A DNA stretch of 8,124 nucleotides from CAYGWP01 sp964353455 (lineage in GTDB: Bacteria; Planctomycetota; Phycisphaerae; FEN-1346): assembly GCA_964353455.1 (NCBI GenBank), contig CAYGWP010000264.1, positions 1 to 8,124 of the forward strand, written 5' to 3'. Below the pieces are notes generated by a model. The model saw nothing but the letters and a program-made list of their open reading frames with translations. It was not told where the DNA came from and searched no databases. The first letter of the stretch is position 1; the number at the start of each line of letters is the position of its first letter. The position numbers and the translations under genes are program-made. Shown here in pieces: positions 1 to 5,574 of the stretch.

Positions 1-3
1 CAT
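1..3 (-). CDS. Start codon of a divergent gene cut by the window edge
   Basis: Read on the minus strand, positions 3 to 1 form ATG, preceded at a normal distance by GGAGGTGA, the strongest ribosome-binding site in the window. This implies a gene starting here and running leftward out of view, divergent from the PEP-CTERM gene. Only one codon is visible, so its product cannot be named. The case rests on the ribosome-binding site alone; a chance match is possible. Confidence 0.45.
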
Positions 4-6
4 CGG

Positions 7-14
7 TCACCTCC
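7..14 (-). promoter_or_regulatory. Shine-Dalgarno of the truncated left-edge gene
   Basis: The plus strand reads TCACCTCC, which is GGAGGTGA on the minus strand and an eight-base match to the anti-Shine-Dalgarno end of 16S rRNA. The GGAGG core ends six bases before the ATG at positions 3-1. It decides the start of the partial gene. Confidence 0.5.
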
Positions 15-28
15 CGCATTCCCTGTGC

Positions 29-50
29 CACGGGTTGCTCGCAACCCGTG
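29..50. repeat. Perfect 9-bp hairpin in the divergent leader
   Basis: CACGGGTTG at 29-37 and CAACCCGTG at 42-50 are exact reverse complements around a CTCG loop. The hairpin lies just upstream of the ribosome-binding site of the left-edge gene, so it would sit in that gene's leader or promoter. No run of T follows on either side, so it is not a typical intrinsic terminator. It could be a dispersed palindromic repeat of this genome or a leader structure; one copy cannot tell which. Confidence 0.5.
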
Positions 51-97
51 ATACTGACGCGCCTCGCCGCGGCGGGTCGGGAGACCCCCGGCGCGAC

Positions 98-123
98 GCA
101 TAGTGTTCACCCGTCCACTATGC
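98..123. promoter_or_regulatory. Operator-like dyad GCATAGTG-N10-CACTATGC
   Basis: Exact 8-bp inverted arms at 98-105 and 116-123 are separated by ten bases. The arms are AT-containing in otherwise very GC-rich DNA, and the dyad lies in a region between divergent genes, as a repressor or activator site often does. A related half-site recurs in the dyad at 367-381. Calling it an operator is inference; no regulator gene is visible. Confidence 0.35.
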
Positions 124-134
124 ATACTCCTACC

Positions 135-206
135 GGCCGGATTTTTCCATCCATTTCCGGCGGTGTGCGCGCAAGGCGCGCACCGGAGCGACAGAAAAAT
201 CGGGCC
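135..206. repeat. Nested long inverted repeat
   Basis: The outer arms GGCCGGATTTTT (135-146) and AAAAATCGGGCC (195-206) pair with one mismatch. Inside, 162-172 pairs with 176-184 (GGTGTGCGCGC against GCGCGCACC, one bulged T) around an AAG loop. The whole can fold as a two-tier hairpin of about 72 bases. No protein gene is convincing here. Nested palindromes of this kind resemble small non-autonomous repeats, but no second copy is in the window. Confidence 0.45.
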
Positions 207-210
207 GCCC

Positions 211-267
211 TAGCGCCTTGCGCGCCGAATCCTCCGAATGGCTGGAAACCGCTTTGGCGCTAGCGCC
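211..267. repeat. Inverted repeat ending in a 12-bp palindrome
   Basis: TAGCGCC at 211-217 pairs with GGCGCTA at 256-262. The right end, GGCGCTAGCGCC at 256-267, is itself a perfect 12-bp palindrome. It follows the nested repeat at 135-206 directly and may be part of one composite element. A short GGCCG/CGGCC stem (270-274 with 279-283) follows. Confidence 0.35.
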
Positions 268-347
268 AGGGCCGCTTTCGGCCTTTCCGGCGGATGCCGC
301 TCCCGGCGCGAAACGTCGCCCGCGCCCGCCGCCCTCGTCCACCCGAT

Positions 348-375
348 TTGACTGCCGCCCCTTTATGCATAGGTT
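348..375 (+). promoter_or_regulatory. Candidate promoter for the PEP-CTERM gene
   Basis: TTGACT at 348-353 matches five of six bases of the sigma70 -35 consensus. At a 16-base spacing TAGGTT (370-375) could be a weak -10, matching three of six. This would give a leader of about 100 bases before the start at 482. The -10 is poor, so the call is tentative. The candidate -10 lies inside the dyad at 367-381. Confidence 0.3.
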
Positions 376-381
376 CTATGG
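367..381. promoter_or_regulatory. Short dyad GCATAG-GTT-CTATG overlapping the candidate promoter
   Basis: CATAG at 368-372 and CTATG at 376-380 are exact inverted arms around GTT, and the left arm extends to GCATAG. The same GCATAG half-site opens the dyad at 98-105, and the palindrome TATGCATA also occurs at both places (119-126 and 364-371). Overlap with the possible -10 would suit a repressor site. This is inference from repetition and position only. Confidence 0.3.
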
Positions 382-481
382 TGGTCACGCTAAGCCCCCT
401 GCTTCCGGCGGTCGTGTACGCCGGGCCGCCCGCCCCTGAAGAGACAAACTGTCTTCGTCCATTTCCCAAGAGGAGGAGCGC

Positions 482-1336
482 ATGCGTTGTCAACTGGTTC
501 TGGCAGGTGTTGTGATTGCAGCCCTGGCCGCGGACGCCAACGGCATGATCATGGACCCGGCCGGCAACGTGACCGACTGGGGCGTCACGCCGTTCAGCCA
601 GCCCAGCCCGTCGAGCAGCCACGTCGGCAACATGTGGTCCACAATTGAGAACAACTACTCGCCCATCAATTACCCGGGCATCGGCCGCCAGCCCAGCGGC
701 GGCGAGACGTACGACCTCGAGGAACTCCACGTGCGCTTCGTTGACGACAAAGTGCAGATGCTGCTTGTGGGCAGCACGGGCCTCTCGTCGCCGCATGGCA
801 GCAGCGCCTTCTACCTGGGCGACCTCATGCTGACCGTCAACGGCCAGCAGTACGGCGTTGTCACGCAGCCAGCGAGCCAGGGCCTCACGGCCGGGGCGAT
901 CTATCGCGTCAACGGGTCGGGCGACGTCGTCGCCCTCCAGTTCCTCGGCGGCAGTTACGCCGGCAACACGACCCTCGTCCAAAACGATTACGGCCCCGAC
1001 GCCACGGTGCAGGACGTGGCCGGCCCGTGGGCCGTCAAGAGCACGATCAGTCCGACGCAGTTCATCGGCAGCGCTGCGCTCTCCTTCACCACGTTCGACT
1101 ACGGCGGCGCGGAGAACGGCACCTTCCTCCTGGAGTACTCCATCGACGCCGGCCTCCTCGGCCTCCTGGAACCCGGAAACCTCCAGGCACAGATCACCTG
1201 GGGCTGCGGCAATGATGTGATCCGCACCAACGCTCCGAACGGCATGCCGGAGCCGAGCACGATCCTCCTTCTCCTGGGCGGAGTGGCCATGACGTACCTG
1301 ACCCGCAAGCGCCGGGCGATCCGCGTCCGCAAGTAG
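482..1336 (+). CDS. PEP-CTERM exosortase-sorted surface protein
   Basis: The 284-residue product has an N-terminal hydrophobic signal (residues 1 to about 20, with small residues before a likely cleavage site near ADANG). A beta-rich, secreted-type body follows, and the protein ends in a PEP-CTERM tripartite signal: PEP at 256-258, a hydrophobic stretch to about 274, then a basic tail TRKRRAIRVRK. By family knowledge such proteins are recognised by an exosortase, cut near PEP and placed at the envelope or in extracellular matrix. The body carries a WGCGNDVI motif at about residues 234-241, typical as I recall of one PEP-CTERM subgroup; its ligand or role is unknown. The start is well set by AGGAGG at 471-476, five bases upstream of ATG. 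No exosortase gene is nearby, as is usual. It converges on the ADP-ribosylglycohydrolase-family gene and need not share its function. Confidence 0.85.
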   Translation: MRCQLVLAGVVIAALAADANGMIMDPAGNVTDWGVTPFSQPSPSSSHVGNMWSTIENNYSPINYPGIGRQPSGGETYDLEELHVRFVDDKVQMLLVGSTGLSSPHGSSAFYLGDLMLTVNGQQYGVVTQPASQGLTAGAIYRVNGSGDVVALQFLGGSYAGNTTLVQNDYGPDATVQDVAGPWAVKSTISPTQFIGSAALSFTTFDYGGAENGTFLLEYSIDAGLLGLLEPGNLQAQITWGCGNDVIRTNAPNGMPEPSTILLLLGGVAMTYLTRKRRAIRVRK

Positions 1337-1348
1337 CGCCGAACACCC

Positions 1349-1370
1349 GCGCGGCCCGTACGGGCCGCGC
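1349..1370. terminator. Perfect 22-bp palindrome after the PEP-CTERM gene
   Basis: Positions 1349-1370 read the same on both strands, with arms of 11 bases centred on GTAC. It begins 13 bases after the stop codon of the PEP-CTERM gene, between convergent genes, a suitable place for a terminator. It has no T-run, so intrinsic termination is uncertain. It may instead be a small palindromic repeat. Confidence 0.4.
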
Positions 1371-1387
1371 TCGCCGGGCGTAAATCA

Positions 1388-1423
1388 CGCGGCGGCCCTC
1401 GCAATCTCTGGAGGACCGCCGCG
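1388..1423 (-). terminator. Hairpin after the minus-strand ADP-ribosylglycohydrolase-family gene
   Basis: CGCGGCGG (1388-1395) pairs exactly with CCGCCGCG (1416-1423), and the stem continues with CCTC (1397-1400) and GAGG (1411-1414) after one mismatch, leaving a ten-base loop. On the minus strand it starts about ten bases after the stop codon at 1433-1435. The sequence after it (TGATTTACG) is only weakly T-rich, so it is a plausible but not classic terminator. Confidence 0.45.
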
Positions 1424-1432
1424 CCAGCCGTT

Positions 1433-2872
1433 TCACTTCGGGCAGATGCACGCCTCGGCCCGCGCCTGGCACCTGGGGCACTTCGCCACGTTGTCGCCCG
1501 CCGGAAAACCCTTCGCCTCGCCGGGACCGAGCATCACGAAGCCGACCGATGCGCGGCCGATCTTCACGGTGATCGTGTTACGGTCCGCGACAGGCCCGGG
1601 CGAGAAGAGCAGAAACCGCGCGGGGCCCAGGCGCTTCGCCGCCCATCCCGCCGGGACCGATAGTTCGACCCGCGCCGGACGGCCGGCGACCGTGACGGAG
1701 ACCTCGCGGCCGATGCCCGGCCGGAGGACGGGCTCGCCGCCGTAGTGGAATGCGACCTCTCGCCCGCCGCAGAGTTCCACGCACGCGTGGATGTCCTGCA
1801 TCCGGGCCGCCTCGGCCAGGCCGTTCCGGAAGAGCGGGGTCCGGAGGTCCTGAGGCAGGCGGGTCCGCGGGCCGAAGCCGACATCAGCCTTCGCCTTGGC
1901 GGCCGTCTCGGCCAGGGCGACGGTGCGGTCGGCCAGTTCGTCGATGGTGCGCGGCGGGGCGAAACCTCGCGTGAACTTATGGAGAACTATCTTCGTGCCG
2001 ACCGGCTTCCGCCACCGGTCGGGAATCCCTTTCGCGCCCCCGAGGATGCCGAGGAGCGCACCCAGCGTCGCCCCCGTGCAGTCGGTGTCGTAGCCGCAGT
2101 TGACGGCCTTCAGAAGGCGGTCGCCGAAATCCGTCCCGTAGAGCCAGCCGATGATCGTGAACCCGTGGTTGGGGACGGCGTTGCACGGCTGGAGGTGGCC
2201 GAAGCGGGAGGCGATCCGCTCGCGTGCCTCGCCCCACGCAAGGCCGGCGCCATGACACCAGACGGCCTCGCGGATGCTGCGGGCGACGTGGCTTGAGAGG
2301 GGGATCATCGAGAGGCCCAGCCGGATGAGCGTCTGGGGGTCGGACTCGACGAAGGCGGCGGCCTGGAGCGCAGCCCAGAACATTTCGCCCCACGTTCCCT
2401 CGCCGCCGGCGTGGTCGAGGGCAGAGTCTTTCCAGGCCACGCGGGCGGACGACTGCGGGTCGCCGGCGTGAATACATGCCCATATCTCGCTTCGTATGGG
2501 CGAACCCATCTCATCGACGAAGTAGTTCTCGAAGCACCCGGCCACGGGGGGCCTCAGGCCGCGCCCGTAGTTCCGCATGAAGAAGCCGTACTCGTTCCAC
2601 GGATACGCGGCGGCGTAGCGGCTCCAGTACTCGGCAAGCGCGGGCAGCGGCGGGTCGGTGCCGCAGTCCTCCAGGCACTTCAGCCACACGAGTTGCAGGT
2701 CGAGGTCGTCGTTCGGGGCGGCCTGCGTCGGCACGGGGTCGTAGAAGTCCAGGGCCAGCGCGTACCGCTTGCACTCGTGCGGCGCGCCGAGGGTGCCGCC
2801 GATATTCTTCCCGAGCCAGCAGGCGAAGACCTTATCGCGGAACTCGGTGCGGCCGAGCGTAATCGAAGGCAT
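1433..2872 (-). CDS. ADP-ribosylglycohydrolase-family protein with C-terminal cysteine tail
   Basis: The 479-residue product matches the ADP-ribosylglycohydrolase (ARH/DraG-like) fold. The N-terminal helix FRDKVFACWLGKNIGGTLGAP (residues 11-31) is the usual opening. N54-D55-D56 with D58 stands where the family has its first metal-binding acidic cluster. D149 and H154 lie in the central conserved segment, and the second metal cluster is Y261-D262-T263-D264 followed by a Gly-rich helix and IPDRW. Known members hydrolyse N- or O-linked ADP-ribose or related ribosides using two Mg ions; the substrate here is unknown. About 180 residues beyond the catalytic domain form a probable beta-rich domain, ending in C465-x2-C468 and C475-x-C477, a possible metal site. 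No signal peptide is seen, so it is probably cytoplasmic. The start is chosen by AAGGA at 2880-2884; an upstream ATG at 3010 would read through a repeat. It likely follows the GH42-like gene in one transcript, 160 bp apart. Confidence 0.82.
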   Translation of the reverse strand: MPSITLGRTEFRDKVFACWLGKNIGGTLGAPHECKRYALALDFYDPVPTQAAPNDDLDLQLVWLKCLEDCGTDPPLPALAEYWSRYAAAYPWNEYGFFMRNYGRGLRPPVAGCFENYFVDEMGSPIRSEIWACIHAGDPQSSARVAWKDSALDHAGGEGTWGEMFWAALQAAAFVESDPQTLIRLGLSMIPLSSHVARSIREAVWCHGAGLAWGEARERIASRFGHLQPCNAVPNHGFTIIGWLYGTDFGDRLLKAVNCGYDTDCTGATLGALLGILGGAKGIPDRWRKPVGTKIVLHKFTRGFAPPRTIDELADRTVALAETAAKAKADVGFGPRTRLPQDLRTPLFRNGLAEAARMQDIHACVELCGGREVAFHYGGEPVLRPGIGREVSVTVAGRPARVELSVPAGWAAKRLGPARFLLFSPGPVADRNTITVKIGRASVGFVMLGPGEAKGFPAGDNVAKCPRCQARAEACICPK

Positions 2873-2896
2873 GTGCAAGTCCTTTGCGTTTGCGCC

Positions 2897-3008
2897 GCTA
2901 GCGCTCCGGTTTAGCCGTCGCCGCAAACGGCGACGAACCGTGCCGTTATGCCGCCGCCCAACACGGCAACGGCATGATGATCGCGGCCGTTTGCGGCCGC
3001 GGCTAAAC
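2897..3008. repeat. Composite intergenic repeat with three hairpins
   Basis: The element is bounded by GTTTAGCCG (2909-2917) and CGGCTAAAC (3000-3008), exact inverted arms. Within it are three stems: CGTCGCCG/CGGCGACG around CAAA (2916-2935), TGCCGTT/AACGGCA (2941-2947 with 2968-2974), and GCGGCCG/CGGCCGC around TTTG (2983-3000). A CGCTAGCG palindrome (2897-2904) precedes the left arm. It fills most of the gap between the GH42-like and ADP-ribosylglycohydrolase-family genes and could slow or end transcription between them. From memory, CGCTAGCG-plus-GGTTTAGCC sequences recur between genes in planctomycetes; this needs a genome search. Confidence 0.6.
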
Positions 3009-3032
3009 ACGGCGACGACAAAACAAACGCGG

Positions 3033-5243
3033 CTACGGCGACTTCATTTCGAAGAGCAGCGCCTCCCACGGTTTCCAGTGCGCCTTGATTGTGTCGCCGT
3101 CGGGCAACTTCTCGCCCGTGCGGAGGTTGCGGATGGCCGTGGCGGGCCGGGCCAGTTTGATATCCACGTCAATCGGTTCGCCGAAGACATCCTCGATCTT
3201 CCCCGCGCTATCGACGGCCGCCTCGCGCGGCGGGTTCTTGATGACCGCCAGCACGACCGTGTCGCCCTTGCGCCAGAAGAGCGTTTCGGCAAGCAGCACG
3301 GGCTTGCCGCCGCAGGCAACGTTGGCCCGTGACTGAACACCTGCAGACTCAGAACCGGAACACACTATGCAACGTAATATGCTGCCATGATGGCCAGTTC
3401 GCAGGCCCAGATCGTTGTAGGCCACAGGCGTCACGTTCAGATAGCGCCCCCTCCCCTGGCCGATATTTCGGCATATATCCCACTGGCCTGCGCCGTAAGG
3501 ATAAATGTCAGGCTGATGTATACCCTGCAATGCCTTTGTGCCCCTCTCATAGACCGTCTGCCCCTTAAAGATGCCCGCACCTTCATAGGGCAGCCTTTGA
3601 AGAAACGGCTTCTGGTACAGTTCGCCGTTTATCTCGGCGATGGTCTTGCCGTCGAGGTATCCCTTCGACTCGTCGCGCTTGATGCCGAAGAGGTCGTCCA
3701 GCGCGCCATCGGGCCGGCCCTTGCCGTGCTCATCGAGGACGCCGGTAAGGTAGTCGGCGATGACCGTGCCGCCGCCTTCCACGAACTTCCGGATGGCGGC
3801 CGCCTCGGCATCCGACATGCAGATCGTCCGGCCGAGGATGAGGACCTTGTAGCCGTCCCGCTGGAGTCCGCCGCCAACCACATCCTCCGGCGTGACCACA
3901 TTGTACTGGTAGCCGCAGTCCTCCAGGATCTTCATCCACGCGGTGCGGTTGCGGCCGGAGGACGAGTTGGCGTTGTCCATGCTTGAGGATCGGTTGGGCC
4001 AGGTGCCTCCGTGCGGAACCACATCCATCGCCCACGACGCCTGGACCGACGGGTGCGAATAGTAGAGGGCGATGGGGTCGGCGTCGAACTGCGTATCGGG
4101 GTCGAGGATGAATTTCGATACGTCGCCCTGGACCTCGCGGATGGTCTCGGCATTGGCCGCGATGAACGGCGCCAGGCCCCCGCCCTTATAGTGGAACCAC
4201 GAGCCGCCACGGTCGGGCCACGCGATGACCCCGCGGCAACCGTGCACCATGTAGTACCAGAGGAACCACGAGTCGCGCTTCGGGTCGCCCGTGGAGAACC
4301 ACGTCTGCACGTACGGGCGGCGCTCGGGCCACTTCCAGAGCGAGCGGAGGATTTCGCACGTGCCGCCGATATCGTACGCCTCGATCCACTGGATGCTCTT
4401 ACATATTTTAGAGTAGTCGTACCCCCCGTACGGCGACGGCTGCTGGCCGCCGACGAATCCCGCAGGCGTCGCGGGGTCAAGCGTGTTGGTGAACCGCGTG
4501 AGGTCCGCCAGGCAGTCGGCGAACTGCGTGTCCATGTAAGAGCGCCAGTCCATCCAGCGCGAGAGGTTCCACCTGGCAAACGGCGGCGCGGCGTGGGCGG
4601 CGCGGACATCCTCGAACGAGCACGGCTGCGCCTCCGAGAAGTCCTTGAGGGCCGTGCCCCACTCGGCATTGAGTTTGCCGATATCTCCATACGTCTTCCG
4701 CAGCCACTCGCGGTAGCCCTTGACCGACAGTTCCGAGCCGTCCACCTCGGCAGGCGAATTGAATACGCCCAGGCTGATCTCATCGTCAAAGGCGTAGGCC
4801 ACCACGGGGCCGTTCTTCGTGGTCGCGACGTTCTTCCGCAGGTGGTCCTGGAGGATCTGGATCGTCTTCGGGTCGGCCAGGCTGTTGGGGCGCACGACGA
4901 CCGTTTTCTTGCGGCTGACCGCGCTGCGGTTGGCCTCCGATGACAGGTGCAGGTACCCCTTGTCGGCGGCGTGGTCAACGTAGTACGGCAGGTTGTTCCG
5001 CCTGGCGAAATCCACGGTCGCCTGCGCCCCCGCCCCGCGGTCGATGTGGAACCCGTGGAACCCCGCCTGCTTGTACAACTCAAGGTCGTCCTGGGCGCGG
5101 GTCTGGTACTGCCAGACGAGGATCAGGAACCGGTCCCAGTCGGCCTTGGGCTTGATGAACGGAACCGCGTCGCCTTCGCCGCGGGCAGCGCCGGCGATGA
5201 CGCACAAGGCAAGGCCGCTGACCGCCGCCATGATCCTGTTCAT
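3033..5243 (-). CDS. Secreted GH42-like (beta-galactosidase-like) protein
   Basis: The 736-residue product starts with a Sec-type signal (residues 1 to about 21, MNRIMAAVSGLALCVIAGAA). A TIM-barrel region at about 35-385 resembles glycoside hydrolase family 42: GYREWLRKTYGDIGKLNAEWG (176-196) is a close match to the family's conserved helix, and AFDDEISLG (151-159) sits at the acid/base strand, with E155 the likely acid. About 390-610 resembles the GH42 trimerisation domain (GYKVLILGRTICMSDAEAAA, 464-483; GGGTVIADY, 490-498), and a beta domain closes the protein. GH42 members cleave terminal beta-galactosides or related sugars. Two features are off: the Asn normally before the acid/base Glu is Asp154, and the strand that should carry the nucleophile (PYVQTWFSTGD, 310-320) has no Glu. 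Activity is therefore uncertain. The start is fixed by GGAGGT at 5249-5254, five bases upstream; an in-frame extension to 5480 reads through a repeat. It is divergent from the isomerase gene. Confidence 0.8.
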   Translation of the reverse strand: MNRIMAAVSGLALCVIAGAARGEGDAVPFIKPKADWDRFLILVWQYQTRAQDDLELYKQAGFHGFHIDRGAGAQATVDFARRNNLPYYVDHAADKGYLHLSSEANRSAVSRKKTVVVRPNSLADPKTIQILQDHLRKNVATTKNGPVVAYAFDDEISLGVFNSPAEVDGSELSVKGYREWLRKTYGDIGKLNAEWGTALKDFSEAQPCSFEDVRAAHAAPPFARWNLSRWMDWRSYMDTQFADCLADLTRFTNTLDPATPAGFVGGQQPSPYGGYDYSKICKSIQWIEAYDIGGTCEILRSLWKWPERRPYVQTWFSTGDPKRDSWFLWYYMVHGCRGVIAWPDRGGSWFHYKGGGLAPFIAANAETIREVQGDVSKFILDPDTQFDADPIALYYSHPSVQASWAMDVVPHGGTWPNRSSSMDNANSSSGRNRTAWMKILEDCGYQYNVVTPEDVVGGGLQRDGYKVLILGRTICMSDAEAAAIRKFVEGGGTVIADYLTGVLDEHGKGRPDGALDDLFGIKRDESKGYLDGKTIAEINGELYQKPFLQRLPYEGAGIFKGQTVYERGTKALQGIHQPDIYPYGAGQWDICRNIGQGRGRYLNVTPVAYNDLGLRTGHHGSILRCIVCSGSESAGVQSRANVACGGKPVLLAETLFWRKGDTVVLAVIKNPPREAAVDSAGKIEDVFGEPIDVDIKLARPATAIRNLRTGEKLPDGDTIKAHWKPWEALLFEMKSP

Positions 5244-5286
5244 GGTCCACCTCCAGGCGAATTGCAGGCATATGTCAATGCCTCTT

Positions 5287-5414
5287 ACCCTCTCCCCTTG
5301 CGGGAGAGGGTGGCCGACCTGTCCGGCGTAGCCTTGGCGAAGCCGGAAGGCCGGGTGAGGGGTGCGCGGTCGCTCGCCCCTCACCCCCGCCCCTCTCCCG
5401 CGAGGGGAGAGGGG
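5287..5414. repeat. Palindromic intergenic repeat, copy A
   Basis: The left end ACCCTCTCCCCTTGCGGGAG and the right end (5390-5414) are near-exact inverted repeats of each other, each able to form its own small hairpin. Inner arms GGGTGAGGGG (5353-5362) and CCCCTCACCC (5377-5386) also pair. The same element occurs at 6490-6588. No coding capacity of its own is evident. It resembles the non-autonomous MITE-like or REP-like palindromes common between genes in many high-GC genomes. It sits in the divergent region upstream of the GH42-like gene. Confidence 0.75.
5318..5347. repeat. 30-bp nested insert within copy A
   Basis: Compared with the copy at 6490-6588, copy A holds 30 extra bases between GGTGGCCGA and AGGCCGGGTG. 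The insert has its own inverted ends, TCCGGC (5322-5327) and GCCGGA (5342-5347), around a GTAGCCTTGGCGAA core. It looks like a second, smaller palindromic repeat that entered the first. From memory, similar GTAGC-TTGGCGAA palindromes are frequent in planctomycete genomes. Confidence 0.55.
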
Positions 5415-5504
5415 TGAAGTGCAGCACGCTGAACGCCGGCAGCCGCCCGCAATTGCCGCCGGGTTGCCAGTACACCACAATCGCCCCCGCCCTGCAACAG
5501 ACTA

Positions 5505-5533
5505 TTGACCCCGCGGCGGGCAGGCGCGATGAT
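5505..5533 (+). promoter_or_regulatory. Candidate sigma70-type promoter of the isomerase-sulfatase pair
   Basis: TTGACC (5505-5510, five of six) and GATGAT (5528-5533, four of six) are spaced by 17 bases, the optimum. Transcription would start near 5540, giving a leader of about 35 bases before the ATG at 5575. The spacer contains the short dyad CCCGC-G-GCGGG (5510-5520), a possible operator. This is the best promoter match I see in the window. Confidence 0.45.
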
Positions 5534-5574
5534 GTTGCCCCGGCTGAACTCACACAATCACGAAAGGAGCAAGG

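Noticed and set aside
260..982. A 240-codon minus-strand frame across the start of the PEP-CTERM gene
   Set aside because: It crosses the inverted-repeat region and overlaps a gene with clear secretion and sorting signals; no protein family is suggested.
2873..3010. N-terminal extension of the ADP-ribosylglycohydrolase-family protein
   Set aside because: The extra 46 residues are Arg-rich translation of the three-hairpin repeat. The ATG at 2872 has a ribosome-binding site and starts at the family's normal N-terminus.
3330..3610. Frameshift or pseudogene in the GH42-like gene
   Set aside because: The frame stays open, and the sequence after the segment (GGKPVLLAETLFWRKGDTVV) is a good domain continuation, so there is no sign of a break.
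4011..4943. A 310-codon open frame on the plus strand opposite the GH42-like gene
   Set aside because: Its translation is Arg/Val/Gly-rich with no family features, and the opposite strand encodes a recognisable protein throughout.
5273..5278. Perfect TTGACA on the minus strand upstream of the GH42-like gene
   Set aside because: No acceptable -10 hexamer lies 16-18 bases downstream; that place is taken by the ribosome-binding site, so it is not a convincing promoter.
5244..5480. N-terminal extension of the GH42-like protein
   Set aside because: The extra 79 residues come from reading through repeat copy A and would bury the signal peptide. The ATG at 5243 has a strong ribosome-binding site.
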